A stretch of 64,000 nucleotides of DNA, from contig NZ_CP120373.1 of assembly GCF_029892065.1 (NCBI RefSeq), positions 2,177,001 to 2,241,000 on the forward strand, read 5' to 3'. A model generated the notes under the pieces. It was not told where the DNA came from. It was given only the letters and a program-made list of their open reading frames with translations, and did not search any database. This stretch comes from Sinorhizobium garamanticum (GTDB taxonomy: Bacteria; Pseudomonadota; Alphaproteobacteria; Rhizobiales; Rhizobiaceae). A program made the translations under genes and the position numbers. Positions 34,889 through 43,412 of this stretch are shown piece after piece; the first letter of the stretch is position 1, and each line of letters starts with the position of its first letter.

Positions 34889-36600
34889 GCTGGTGGTTGA
34901 CGAACGCCTCTCGTGCAAAGTCCGAGCAGGTCGCTCTCGCTCAGTTAGCGGAGGGGTCTGGATGGCTGTCGGGCGTCAGCTGGAGGATCGGCGATGACCT
35001 TCACTTGATCGTTGACTTCGACATCCAGCATAACGGTGAGACCTTCAGCCTTTTCATGGCCTATCCGTCGACCTTCCCGGATACGCCGCCGATGGTGCGC
35101 TCGCGGGATGGCAAACGGCTCTCCTGGCACCAGTACGGGGCAGAAGGAGAACTCTGCCTCGAGCACCGGCCGGACAACTGGGATCCGTCCATCACCGGCG
35201 CGATGATGGTCGAGAGCGCATATCGTCTTCTCTCGGGTGAAAGGCCGACGGGAGATGAAGACGGCGTCGTCCGGTCGGCTCATCAGACATCGATTGGCCG
35301 CGAGGTCCGCGGCGAGCTCGTCAGGTTCGTGATTGCTGGAGACGCCATCGAATCCTTGGCTGGTCTTCCGATGGACGTTCCCGTACCCATCACAGCCTGG
35401 GACAGACTTGAAAAGCCGACATGGATCGCATCTCTCGTGAGTGTCGGGGACGAGGGCTCGATGATCTGGTCGCAAAGCGCTCCGCAGCCTTCGGGGTCCT
35501 CGATGGCGAAGGGGTTTGCGCTACGAACGACGCGCGATGTCGAGCGTTTCCGCACTGACCCTCGCAGTTTCGTCGAAGCGCTGCCCGCCGAGTTTCCCGA
35601 ACTTGCCGAGCGGCTTCCTGAAAACCCCTTCAACGGGTTCGTCTTGCTGGGTGGAGCGGACCGGTGGACTGCGCTGAACCTGTTCGCTCACGACGACAAG
35701 CAGACCGTATTTCACTACAAGACAATAGTCGAACCTGAAGCCTCCGGGCGGCTTTCCGCCGACTATGGTGCGCTCGTCGGGAAGCGGATCGCGATCATTG
35801 GATGCGGTTCAGTCGGATCAAAGATAGCCGCCACGCTCGCGCGATCCGGCGTCCGTAAGTTCACCCTGGTCGACGACGATATCTTCTTCCAGGCGAACCT
35901 CGTCAGGAATGACCTCGATGCGCGAGCGATCGGCCGACACAAGGTCGATGCCTTGACGGTGCGTATCAAGGATATCGTTGCAAATGCTGAGGTTGACTGC
36001 CGGCGCGTAGCCCTCGGCCAACAGGAGAGTGCCGGGACAACCGAGTCGGTCATGGAGGAGCTGGCGCAGGCCGACCTGTTGATCGATGCGACTGCCGATC
36101 CGCGCGCGTTCAACTTGGTCGCGGCGGTCGCGCGTCGGCATCGTAAACCGATGGTCTGGTGTGAGGTGTTTGCCGGAGGCATCGGAGGCGTCGTCGCGAG
36201 GATGAGGCCGGACCTCGACCCGATCCCGACGCTTGCCCGGAGCCAGATCCGGGCCTGGTGTGACGGCCATGGCGTGCCCTGGGCGGCGGGAACAAACGAT
36301 GCGGATTATGGGGTACAGTCGAGTGATGGCTCCCCGTTAGTTGCCGACGACGCCGATGTCAGCGTTATTGCGGGCCATGCGTCCAGATTGGCGTTGGATA
36401 TCCTGACGCGCGAGCAAAGCATCTTCCCGTCCTCGGCTTATGCGATCGGCCTGGCGGCGGAGTGGATTTTCCAGGCGCCGTTCGATACGTGGCCGATCGA
36501 TCTGCGGCCAGAAGGAGAGTGGGGCGAATCCCAGGAGGCTGCATCCGTGGAGGACCTGAAGGATCTTCTGACCACTCTCTTCCCGGAGGCCGCAGCGTGA
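34885..36600 (+). CDS. cap2: CBASS Cap2 (E2-E1 ubiquitin-transferase-like)
   Basis: 571 residues. The N-terminal E2-like domain has its cysteine at Cys91 in GELCLEHRPDNWDP. The C-terminal E1/ThiF domain has the nucleotide-binding loop IAIIGCGSVGSKIA (about 303-316), the acidic tip LVDDDIFFQANLVRNDL and a conserved cysteine candidate at Cys426 (PMVWCEVFAGG). Cap2 attaches the CD-NTase C-terminus to target proteins and primes signalling in type II CBASS. Starts inside the CD-NTase stop (ATGA) and ends inside the cap3 start (GTGA), so the operon is tightly coupled. Confidence 0.93.
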   Translation: MSWWLTNASRAKSEQVALAQLAEGSGWLSGVSWRIGDDLHLIVDFDIQHNGETFSLFMAYPSTFPDTPPMVRSRDGKRLSWHQYGAEGELCLEHRPDNWDPSITGAMMVESAYRLLSGERPTGDEDGVVRSAHQTSIGREVRGELVRFVIAGDAIESLAGLPMDVPVPITAWDRLEKPTWIASLVSVGDEGSMIWSQSAPQPSGSSMAKGFALRTTRDVERFRTDPRSFVEALPAEFPELAERLPENPFNGFVLLGGADRWTALNLFAHDDKQTVFHYKTIVEPEASGRLSADYGALVGKRIAIIGCGSVGSKIAATLARSGVRKFTLVDDDIFFQANLVRNDLDARAIGRHKVDALTVRIKDIVANAEVDCRRVALGQQESAGTTESVMEELAQADLLIDATADPRAFNLVAAVARRHRKPMVWCEVFAGGIGGVVARMRPDLDPIPTLARSQIRAWCDGHGVPWAAGTNDADYGVQSSDGSPLVADDADVSVIAGHASRLALDILTREQSIFPSSAYAIGLAAEWIFQAPFDTWPIDLRPEGEWGESQEAASVEDLKDLLTTLFPEAAA

Positions 36601-37058
36601 TCCGGGTGAGAATCTCTTCGGGCACGCGAGATCGTATGAAACAGGCTCTTCGACGAGCTGGATCGCGCGAGATTGGCGGCGTCCTGATGGGGCAGGAACT
36701 CGCGGTCGGTCATTTTGCGGTCGTCGACTTCTCTCTGGACGAAATTTCAGGCGCGCGCGCCCACTTCGTGCGCGATGTCGAACATCACCGGAAAGCACTC
36801 GAAGAATTTTTCGATCGGACGGGGCACAACTATCAATCGTTCAACTATTTGGGCGAATGGCATTCGCATCCGAGTTTTCCGGCACGGCCGAGCGTCCCAG
36901 ATCTTTGCTCGATGCAGGATCTGGTCGATGGAGAAAGAGGGATCGAGTTCGCGGTACTTCTGATCGTGAAACTGGGATTCTTCCGCCGCTTCGTTTCGTC
37001 GGCGAGCCTTCACATGCGCAGCCAGAGGCCGGAGCCTGTCAAACTGGAAACCAATTGA
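36597..37058 (+). CDS. cap3: CBASS Cap3 (JAB/MPN deconjugating peptidase)
   Basis: 153-residue JAMM metalloprotease. Zinc ligands are visible as His89 and His91 in EWHSHPSF and Asp102 in the SxxD motif (Ser99), with Glu26 (REIGGVLMG) as catalytic acid. It removes CD-NTase conjugates made by Cap2. A GTG start overlapping the cap2 stop is preferred; the longer frame upstream is cap2 in another frame. Its presence makes this a complete type II ancillary set. Confidence 0.92.
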   Translation: MIRVRISSGTRDRMKQALRRAGSREIGGVLMGQELAVGHFAVVDFSLDEISGARAHFVRDVEHHRKALEEFFDRTGHNYQSFNYLGEWHSHPSFPARPSVPDLCSMQDLVDGERGIEFAVLLIVKLGFFRRFVSSASLHMRSQRPEPVKLETN

Positions 37059-37070
37059 AGAGAGCCGCCG

Positions 37071-38174
37071 ATGAGCTGGGATACCATCGACTTTGTCATT
37101 CGATCTGCCGCGGCCTGGTTCTTTCGCGCTCGCAACGCTGAAAGCTGGATTTTTCGCGGCGCCATCGCGGTCCTCGTTGCACTATGCGGAGCAAACTGGG
37201 TCTTCAAATATTCCGGCCCTATATCGGGCAGTCCCGGCTCCGTCGAGATCGGCACCGCCGGGACGATCCCCGATGGAATTCTCTGGGGCCTGACGGTCAT
37301 TTGCGCCCTGCTGATGATGGCGTCGGCAGGCTGGGCATGGAAGCGATACGCGAACGAGCAGGAGAGGCTCTCGCGTAGAAAGGTCTTCGTCATCGAGGGC
37401 AGAGGCTTGCGCGACGATGATGGTTCGCCATTGAAGGCTGCGATCCCCGACAACATTGTTGGTACCCGGGTGGATTATCTCTTGGACCTCCGTCAGCGGA
37501 AGGACGGTGTCATCGTTGAGCCGGAGGAACTGCTCCAGCCTATCGGCGCCATGAAAACTTGGTTCCACCAAGTCCAGAAGGGACATGACCGAAGCGATCT
37601 GACGACTGTCTACGGAGGGCTGACAGCTGTTCCCCTGACCTTCTTGACGGGCGTGCTTTTGGACGACGAGAGCAACGTTGTGGTCATGGATTGGGATCGT
37701 ATCGCCGGTCGGTGGAAGTTGCTTGATGGTCCCGACGACAATGTACGATTCGATGTGACTGATATCGAGGCAGCGCGCGGCGCCCGCGAAGTCGTGCTCG
37801 CCGTTTCGGCCTCGTACATGGTGAAGTCGGAAGATCTTGCGACCACCTTCACATATCCGGTTGTTCGGATGACGTTGCCTGACTTTCAGTCGTCGCATTG
37901 GTCTCAAGCCAAGCAGGCGGCGATGGCGGATCAGTTTCTCGGTGTCTTAAAGCAACTCGACGCGATGGGAGCCGACCGAATTCATCTCGTCCTGGCTGCA
38001 CAAAACAGCGTCGCCTTCAATCTCGGCAGGCGCTACGATAAAAGGAACCTCCCGAAAGTCACCGTGTACCAGTTCGAGCGCGCGCAGAACCTCCGGTACC
38101 CGTGGGGTGTTGAGATGCCGGTCGCCGGAGCGAGCGCTCGTATTGTCCATTCAGCTAGAGTTGAGGCGCAGTGA
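37071..38174 (+). CDS. CBASS effector: 2TM-SAVED protein (Cap14-like)
   Basis: 367 residues. Two transmembrane helices at about 29-47 and 68-88, a short cytoplasmic linker, then a SAVED sensor domain (about 190-360) with the family hallmark DRIHLVLAAQNSVAFNLGRRYDK in part and KVTVYQFE. SAVED domains bind cyclic oligonucleotides; fused to two TM helices they are thought to disrupt the inner membrane and kill infected cells (Cap14 type). 12 bases after cap3 and last gene of the operon. No nuclease domain is present, which distinguishes it from Cap4 and Cap5. Confidence 0.88.
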   Translation: MSWDTIDFVIRSAAAWFFRARNAESWIFRGAIAVLVALCGANWVFKYSGPISGSPGSVEIGTAGTIPDGILWGLTVICALLMMASAGWAWKRYANEQERLSRRKVFVIEGRGLRDDDGSPLKAAIPDNIVGTRVDYLLDLRQRKDGVIVEPEELLQPIGAMKTWFHQVQKGHDRSDLTTVYGGLTAVPLTFLTGVLLDDESNVVVMDWDRIAGRWKLLDGPDDNVRFDVTDIEAARGAREVVLAVSASYMVKSEDLATTFTYPVVRMTLPDFQSSHWSQAKQAAMADQFLGVLKQLDAMGADRIHLVLAAQNSVAFNLGRRYDKRNLPKVTVYQFERAQNLRYPWGVEMPVAGASARIVHSARVEAQ

Positions 38175-38294
38175 GTTCGGGGAGCATTGGCCGCCAGTGC
38201 GCAAGCCGTCCAATAGCGTCCGCTATTGCGTTGCAAGTGAGAAAGCGCATTAGTTTCAATACCCTAGGCCGCCGCTTGGAAAAGCAATTTGAGA

Positions 38295-38316
38295 TGGTTG
38301 CGTGCCCCCGCAACCA
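38295..38316. other. Putative attachment site (3' end of initiator tRNA)
   Basis: TGCCCCCGCAACCA (38303-38316) equals the 3' end, including CCA, of a rhizobial initiator tRNA-Met. The sequence left of it does not continue the tRNA. It forms an 8-bp inverted repeat TGGTTGCG (38295-38302) with CGCAACCA (38309-38316) around six bases, the usual shape of a tyrosine-recombinase core site. Confidence 0.55.
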
Positions 38317-38337
38317 ACGATCCCTGCGATCCCAATG

Positions 38338-38360
38338 AGCCCCCTTCGCGGGGGCTTTTT
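38338..38360 (+). terminator. Strong intrinsic terminator after the tRNA remnant
   Basis: Stem AGCCCCC/GGGGGCT with a 5-base loop, followed by TTTTT. Its place just past the tRNA 3' end is what would be expected for the original tRNA terminator. Confidence 0.9.
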
Positions 38361-38625
38361 GCCGTCCGGCACAAAACCCCGCGGATGGCGCCTTCCCAAG
38401 CGCTCCTCCGCACAAGCGTCGAAGCGCTCTTTCTGTGTCCGGTTGGTGTCCAACTCCTCTGCCGTCAGACGACCGACATAGCGCTCGTCGTCGGGACACC
38501 GCTTCCCGGAACATTATGGCGCGGGCAGTGTAGAAGCAGAGCAGCAAACCGAATACTTCCTGGTAAGCTGCACCACTGCGCCGCCCGGAAATTGTTGATC
38601 CCGTTGTCGCGGGAAAGTATTCCTT

Positions 38626-38635
38626 TTGTCGACAA
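38626..38635. promoter_or_regulatory. Palindromic operator TTGTCGACAA upstream of the GntR gene
   Basis: Perfect 10-bp palindrome 12 bases before the GntR-gene ATG, identical to the centre of the palindrome at 39357-39390. Suggests autoregulation by the GntR protein. Confidence 0.7.
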
Positions 38636-38647
38636 GAGGATTTGCAA

Positions 38648-39352
38648 ATGACCGACACCGACAACAATTCCCTCCCAGAACGCAAGCGGGGCTCCGGCGT
38701 GAAGATGGTCTACGACCTTCTCCGCGACGAGATCCTTGATCTGGTCCTGCCGCCCGGTAGCCCGATCGACGAGGTGCAACTCGCCGAGCGCTTCAAGCTC
38801 TCGCGCACGCCGATCCGTGAGGCTCTGGTGCGGCTGGCAGGCGAGGGGCTGATCGATACCTTGCCGAATCGATCGACGATGGTGTCGAACATCGATTTCC
38901 TCAATCTGCATACTTTCTTCGAGGCACTGGTGCTGATGTATCGGGTGACGACCCGGCTTGCGGCGCAGAACCACCGTCCGGAAGACCTGCCGGTCATCCG
39001 CGGCTTCCACGAAGACTATGCGGCCGCCGTCCAGTCGCGCGACGCGCTGGCCATGATCGCCACCAATGCAGCTTTTCACGCGGCAATCGCGGAAGCCGGC
39101 CGCAACCCCTATTTCACTGGGCTGTTCCGCCGGTTGCTTGATGAAGGGCGGCGGATTCTTCGCCTCTACTACCAGTCCTACGAGGAGCAGTTCCCCCAGC
39201 GCTTCGTCGACGAGCACGCGGAAATCATTGCGGCGATCGAAGCGCGCGACGTCGAGGCGGCCGATCGTCTCGGCAAGGCGCATGCCGAGCAGATCGTCGA
39301 GCAGGTGCAGAAACTGTTCACCCGAACCAACAAGCTCGACATTGACCTGTAG
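38648..39352 (+). CDS. GntR/FCD-family regulator of the hyp cluster
   Basis: 234 residues: winged helix at about 15-80 (LAERFKLSRTPIREALVRLAGEGLI) and FCD domain at about 90-220. Likely equivalent to HypR, the hydroxyproline-responsive repressor of Sinorhizobium. The ATG at 38648 has AAGAGGA upstream. Two TTGTCGACAA palindromes flank the gene, before its start and in front of hypD, and related sequences lie upstream of the dehydrogenases and the transporter, so it probably controls all of them. Confidence 0.85.
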   Translation: MTDTDNNSLPERKRGSGVKMVYDLLRDEILDLVLPPGSPIDEVQLAERFKLSRTPIREALVRLAGEGLIDTLPNRSTMVSNIDFLNLHTFFEALVLMYRVTTRLAAQNHRPEDLPVIRGFHEDYAAAVQSRDALAMIATNAAFHAAIAEAGRNPYFTGLFRRLLDEGRRILRLYYQSYEEQFPQRFVDEHAEIIAAIEARDVEAADRLGKAHAEQIVEQVQKLFTRTNKLDIDL

Positions 39353-39356
39353 CAAC

Positions 39357-39390
39357 CTTGTATTTTTCTTGTCGACAAATAAAATACAAG
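39357..39390. promoter_or_regulatory. 34-bp palindromic operator in front of hypD
   Basis: Left arm CTTGTATTTT (39357-39366) and right arm AAAATACAAG (39381-39390) are exact complements, with TTGTCGACAA (39369-39378) at the centre. 15 of 17 half-site positions pair. It begins four bases after the GntR stop and lies about 90 bases upstream of hypD. Confidence 0.8.
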
Positions 39391-39477
39391 ACGCTATTGT
39401 CTGCTTCAAAGGCACGGAGGCGGCACCAGTGACTGTGCGCACGCCCGTGCCCCGCAACAAGACAAGAGGAGTTTCAA

Positions 39478-40440
39478 ATGAAGGCGAAGATTTTCTCCGG
39501 CGTCATCCCCGCGCTGATGACCCCTTGCAAGGACGACCGCACCCCCGATTTCGACGCCCTCGTTCGCAAGGGCAAGGAACTGATCGCCCAGGGCATGTCC
39601 GCCGTCGTCTATTGCGGCTCGATGGGTGACTGGCCGCTCCTAACCGACGCACAGCGCATGGAAGGCGTCGAGCGTCTGATCAAGGCCGGCATCCCGGTCA
39701 TCGTCGGCACCGGCGCCGTCAACACCGCTTCCGCCGTCGCCCATGCGGCCCACGCCCAGAAGGTCGGTGCGAAGGGCCTGATGGTCATCCCGCGCGTGCT
39801 TTCGCGTGGCTCGGTCGTCGTCGCCCAGAAGAACCACTTCAAGGCCATTCTCTCGGCCGCTCCGGATCTGCCGGCGGTCATCTACAACAGCCCCTATTAT
39901 GGTTTCGCCACCCGCGCCGACCTGTTCTTCGCCCTGCGCGCCGAACATCCGAACCTCGTCGGTTTCAAGGAGTTCGGGGGCGCCGCCGACATGCGCTATG
40001 CGGCCGAGAACATTACCAGCCGTGACGATGACGTTTCGCTGATGATCGGTGTCGACACAGCCGTGTTCCACGGCTTCGTCAACTGCGGCGCAACCGGCGC
40101 CATCACCGGCATCGGCTGCGTGCTGCCGAAGGAAGTCATCCATATGTGCAACCTGTCGCAGGCAGCCGCCGAAGGCGACGTCGATGCACGCCAGCGCGCC
40201 CTGGAACTGGAGCAGGCGCTCGCCGTGCTGTCCTCCTTCGACGAAGGCCCGGATCTGGTTCTCTACTTCAAGTACATGATGGTGCTGAAGGGCGACAAGG
40301 AATACACGTTGCACTTCAACGAGACCGACGCGCTGTCGGAAAGCCAACGCGGCTACGTCGAAGCGCAGTTCAAGCTCTTCAACACCTGGTATGCCGAGTG
40401 GAGCAAGCTTCCGGGCGCCGTACAGAAGTACAAAGCCTGA
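39478..40440 (+). CDS. hypD: Pyrroline-4-hydroxy-2-carboxylate deaminase HypD (DapA superfamily)
   Basis: 320-residue class I aldolase-fold protein. It shows the DapA-family GSMGDWPLLT phosphate-binding-like loop, YNSPYYGF and the Schiff-base lysine in LVGFKEFGG. In the hydroxyproline pathway this family deaminates and dehydrates pyrroline-4-hydroxy-2-carboxylate (made by the D-hydroxyproline oxidase) to 2-oxoglutarate semialdehyde. Assignment rests on family plus position beside HypH, HypO and HypRE. Without that context a DapA or other lyase role would be equally possible. Followed by an efficient terminator. Confidence 0.85.
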   Translation: MKAKIFSGVIPALMTPCKDDRTPDFDALVRKGKELIAQGMSAVVYCGSMGDWPLLTDAQRMEGVERLIKAGIPVIVGTGAVNTASAVAHAAHAQKVGAKGLMVIPRVLSRGSVVVAQKNHFKAILSAAPDLPAVIYNSPYYGFATRADLFFALRAEHPNLVGFKEFGGAADMRYAAENITSRDDDVSLMIGVDTAVFHGFVNCGATGAITGIGCVLPKEVIHMCNLSQAAAEGDVDARQRALELEQALAVLSSFDEGPDLVLYFKYMMVLKGDKEYTLHFNETDALSESQRGYVEAQFKLFNTWYAEWSKLPGAVQKYKA

Positions 40441-40463
40441 TCGCTGTAAGGCCCACAAAACAG

Positions 40464-40490
40464 AAGGTCCTCCGGTTGGAGGACCTTTTT
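40464..40490 (+). terminator. Intrinsic terminator after hypD
   Basis: 10-bp stem AAGGTCCTCC/GGAGGACCTT with GGTT loop and trailing T-run, 24 bases after the hypD stop. Confidence 0.92.
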
Positions 40491-40542
40491 CGTTTGGCGG
40501 CTTCGATTTGTTGGCCTCACATGCGCTGGGACCAATGCTCCA

Positions 40543-41580
40543 CTACGCGACGGCGTCCAAGCCAAGGGCGAGGAGCCGATCGAGCTGGTCGATCTCGGCC
40601 TGTGTCAAGGCGACCCCCTCTGCCTCGGACTTGGCGCGCGCCACGAAGCGCCGCTGCGAGGGAAGGCGGGCCCCCTGGCCGACGATCGCCTCGAACAGAA
40701 CCTCCGCGCGGGCAAAGGGATTGCCCGGCCGTCCGGCCGCGAAGGCCTCCGGCGAGAAGGCGACGATGAGCTCGCCGTGGAACGGCGCCAAGGTGGTCGT
40801 GCCGAGGTAATCAAGCACTTCGGGGCTCGTCAGGTCGCCGATCATAATGCCCGCGAGAAGCTCGATCATCGTTCCAATCGCCGAGCCCTTGTGCCCACCG
40901 AACGGCAGCATGGCGCCGGCGAGCGCAGCTTCAGGATCGGTCGTGGGCTTGCCTTCGGCATCGATCGCCCAACCCTCCGGCAGGGGCTTGCCCGCCTGCC
41001 GGTGCAGTTCGATCTCGCCGCGCGCTGCAACCGAAGTCGCGAAGTCGAAGACGTAGGGCGGCTTGCCTTCGCGCGGCCAGCCGAAGGCGAAGGGATTGGT
41101 GCCGAGCAGCGGCTTGTTGCCGCCCGTGGGCGCCACGGTCGCATAGCTCGGGCACATGACGAGGCCGGCGAGCCCCTCTTCCGTCAGTGCTTCGACTTCA
41201 GGCCAAAGCGCCGAGAAATGCGCGCAATCATTGATGACGAGTGCGGCAAGGCCGAGCGCCTTGGCACGGTCGGCTAGGGCCGGCAGGCCGAGCTCGAAGG
41301 CAGGATTGGCGAAGCCGCCCTTGGCGTTCACCTTGACGATGGCCGAGCCCTCCCGGCGATCGAGATCCGGTACGGCGTCCGGCTGCACCTTGCCCGCCTT
41401 CACTGTTCGCAGAGCCCCTTCGATGCGATAGATACCGTGGGATTTGCAGGCGTCACGCTCGCCGGCGACGATCACGCGGGCGAGCGCCCCGGCCTGAACG
41501 CTATTGAGCCCCACCTTGCGGAAGATTGCCTCGACGCGCTCGTAAAGCGCACTGATCGAAAGGGTTGTGGTCTCACTCAT
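40543..41580 (-). CDS. Ldh2/malate-dehydrogenase-family imino-acid reductase
   Basis: 345 residues of the L-lactate/malate dehydrogenase-2 family (DpkA/YlbC-type fold): KSHGIYRI near the N-terminus, INDCAHFSALWPEVE with the catalytic His, TGGNKPLLGTNPFAFG and GGHKGSAIGTMIELLAG. In hydroxyproline loci this family reduces pyrroline-2-carboxylate (or piperideine-2-carboxylate) to L-proline with NAD(P)H. That fits the two dehydratase-type genes further along, whose product would be pyrroline-2-carboxylate. Divergent from hypH and sharing a 136-base control region with it. Start at MSETTTLS; substrate is inferred. Confidence 0.82.
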   Translation of the reverse strand: MSETTTLSISALYERVEAIFRKVGLNSVQAGALARVIVAGERDACKSHGIYRIEGALRTVKAGKVQPDAVPDLDRREGSAIVKVNAKGGFANPAFELGLPALADRAKALGLAALVINDCAHFSALWPEVEALTEEGLAGLVMCPSYATVAPTGGNKPLLGTNPFAFGWPREGKPPYVFDFATSVAARGEIELHRQAGKPLPEGWAIDAEGKPTTDPEAALAGAMLPFGGHKGSAIGTMIELLAGIMIGDLTSPEVLDYLGTTTLAPFHGELIVAFSPEAFAAGRPGNPFARAEVLFEAIVGQGARLPSQRRFVARAKSEAEGVALTQAEIDQLDRLLALGLDAVA

Positions 41581-41626
41581 CGTATGGCCTCTTGTCGCTA
41601 CCGCCGGCGGGCGGTTGATATCGTGC

Positions 41627-41655
41627 ATACAAACAGTATACAAAGTTTCGACAAG
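41627..41655. promoter_or_regulatory. Operator-like sites between the divergent dehydrogenase genes
   Basis: ATACAAACAGTATACAAAG followed by TTTCGACAAG. CAGTATACAA and GTTTCGACAA each match the TTGTNNACAA pattern of the GntR operators at 8 of 10 positions. Confidence 0.5.
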
Positions 41656-41716
41656 TGCAATTCGTTCGCGGGTTGATCTTTGCCGAAGCACCGATTTTTT
41701 GAGAAAGGAACGTCAG

Positions 41717-43234
41717 ATGGTCTTTACCCCAAAAGGAAAACACCTCGTCGCCGGCGAATGGCTCGACGGGGAGGGCACCTTCGGCTCCGCCCCGGCCCAC
41801 GGCCCGGTGTATCACTTTGCCATAGGCACCGTCGAACTGGTGAACCGGGCCTGCGAGGCGGCCGAGGAAGCCTTCTGGAGCTTTGGCTATTCCTCGCGGG
41901 CGGAGCGCGCGGCCTTCCTGCGCACCATTGCGGACGAGATCGACGCCCGTGCCGATGCCATCACCGAGATCGGCAGCCAGGAAACCGGTCTGCCCGAGGC
42001 CCGTCTGCAGGGTGAACGCGGCCGCACCACCGGGCAACTCCGGTTGTTCGCCGACCACATCGAAAAGGGCGAGCACCTGGACCGCCGCTTCGACGCGGCA
42101 ATGCCGGACCGCAAGCCGGCGCCGCGCCCGGAGATCCGGCTCATCCAGCGGCCGATCGGTCCGGTTGCCGTCTTCGGCGCCTCGAACTTCCCGCTCGCCT
42201 TCTCGACAGCCGGCGGCGATACCGCCGCGGCGCTTGCCGCAGGCTGCCCCGTGGTCGTAAAGGGCCATTCGGCGCATCCTGGCACCGGTGAAATCGTCGC
42301 CCAAGCGATCGAAGCAGCCATCCGCAAGACCGGCGTCCACCCCGGGGTTTTCTCGCTGATCCAAGGCGGTTGCCGCGAAGTCGGCCACGCCCTGGTGCAG
42401 CACCCACTGATCAAGGCCGTCGGCTTCACCGGTTCGCTGGCTGGTGGCCGCGCGCTCTTCGACCTCTGCGCCGCACGGCCCGAGCCGATCCCGTTCTTCG
42501 GTGAGCTCGGTTCGGTCAATCCGATGTTCCTGCTGCCGGAAGCGCTGAACGCCCGGGCGGAGACGCTCGGCCAAGGCTGGGCCGGTTCGCTGACCATGGG
42601 CGCCGGCCAGTTCTGCACCAATCCCGGCATCGCCGTGGTCGTCGATGGTGCTGCCGCGGACCGCTTCACGGCCGCGACCGTAGAGGCGCTCGCCACGGTA
42701 GCGCCGCAGACGATGCTGACCGACGGCATCGCGAAAGCCTATCATGACGGGCAGGCGCGCTTTGCCAGCCGCAACGCAGTCAAGCCGCTGCTCGTCACCC
42801 GGTCGACAGATCGCGCCGCCTCGCCCAACCTCTTCGAGACGACCGGCGCGCAGTTCCTCTCAGATCATGCGCTCGGCGAGGAGGTGTTCGGACCGCTCGG
42901 TCTCGTGGTCCGGGTGGGCTCGCTCGACGAGATGGAGCAACTCGCGCGTGGGTTCGAGGGACAACTGACGGCGACCATCCACATGGACTCCGCCGACCTG
43001 GACGCGGCCCGGCGCCTGCGCCCGGTACTTGAGCGCAAGGCGGGGCGGGTGCTGGTCAACGGCTTTCCGACTGGGGTCGAAGTCGTCGATTCGATGGTGC
43101 ATGGCGGACCCTATCCGGCCTCGACCAATTTCGGGGCAACCAGCGTCGGTACCCTGTCGATTCGACGTTTCCTGCGTCCGGTGGCCTACCAGAACATGCC
43201 GGAAGGCCTGCTGCCGGAAGACTTCCTCGGCTGA
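41717..43234 (+). CDS. hypH: 2-oxoglutarate semialdehyde dehydrogenase HypH (aldehyde dehydrogenase)
   Basis: 505 residues. Aldehyde dehydrogenase with the catalytic Cys in GAGQFCTNPG and Glu in FFGELGSVNP, and the nucleotide loop VGFTGSLAGG. Belongs to the KGSADH group that oxidises 2-oxoglutarate semialdehyde to 2-oxoglutarate, the last step of hydroxyproline breakdown. GAAAGGA precedes the ATG; a longer frame upstream crosses the control region. Followed by a hairpin terminator and then the transporter operon. Confidence 0.9.
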   Translation: MVFTPKGKHLVAGEWLDGEGTFGSAPAHGPVYHFAIGTVELVNRACEAAEEAFWSFGYSSRAERAAFLRTIADEIDARADAITEIGSQETGLPEARLQGERGRTTGQLRLFADHIEKGEHLDRRFDAAMPDRKPAPRPEIRLIQRPIGPVAVFGASNFPLAFSTAGGDTAAALAAGCPVVVKGHSAHPGTGEIVAQAIEAAIRKTGVHPGVFSLIQGGCREVGHALVQHPLIKAVGFTGSLAGGRALFDLCAARPEPIPFFGELGSVNPMFLLPEALNARAETLGQGWAGSLTMGAGQFCTNPGIAVVVDGAAADRFTAATVEALATVAPQTMLTDGIAKAYHDGQARFASRNAVKPLLVTRSTDRAASPNLFETTGAQFLSDHALGEEVFGPLGLVVRVGSLDEMEQLARGFEGQLTATIHMDSADLDAARRLRPVLERKAGRVLVNGFPTGVEVVDSMVHGGPYPASTNFGATSVGTLSIRRFLRPVAYQNMPEGLLPEDFLG

Positions 43235-43254
43235 TCCAAGGGGCGTGCAAGCAA

Positions 43255-43290
43255 TAAACGGGGCTTTTCCACAAGGGAAAGCTCCGTTTA
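43255..43290 (+). terminator. Hairpin terminator after hypH
   Basis: 16-bp stem (43255-43270 with 43275-43290) with two G-T wobble positions and an ACAA loop, 20 bases past the stop. The T-run is weak. Confidence 0.7.
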
Positions 43291-43320
43291 ATTGCGTCTG
43301 GACACCAGGCTATATACTTT

Positions 43321-43345
43321 TTGTATTTTTCTTGTATTTTTACAA
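43321..43345. promoter_or_regulatory. Operator-like sequence upstream of the hyp transporter operon
   Basis: TTGTATTTTTCTTGT (43321-43335) is identical to 39358-39372 in the hypD operator. TTGTA-TTTT-TACAA (43332-43345) makes a hyphenated palindrome. Suggests co-regulation by the same GntR protein. Confidence 0.6.
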
Positions 43346-43412
43346 TTGATTTGTGCTCTCCAATGCGGAATAGTGCGCCGCCGTAAGACACCATTTCAGG
43401 GAGAGAGAGATA

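Larger units (their letters stand above)
38175..38647. other. Island end and promoter region of the GntR gene
   Basis: 473 bases with no credible gene. From left to right: tail of the CBASS operon, tRNA 3'-end match (38303-38316), terminator (38338-38360), unassigned sequence, and the operator at 38626-38635. Compatible with an island/core border. Confidence 0.5.

Noticed and set aside
38256-38453. Small minus-strand frame over the island end
   Set aside because: It covers the tRNA 3' match and the terminator hairpin, so it is read-through of non-coding structure.
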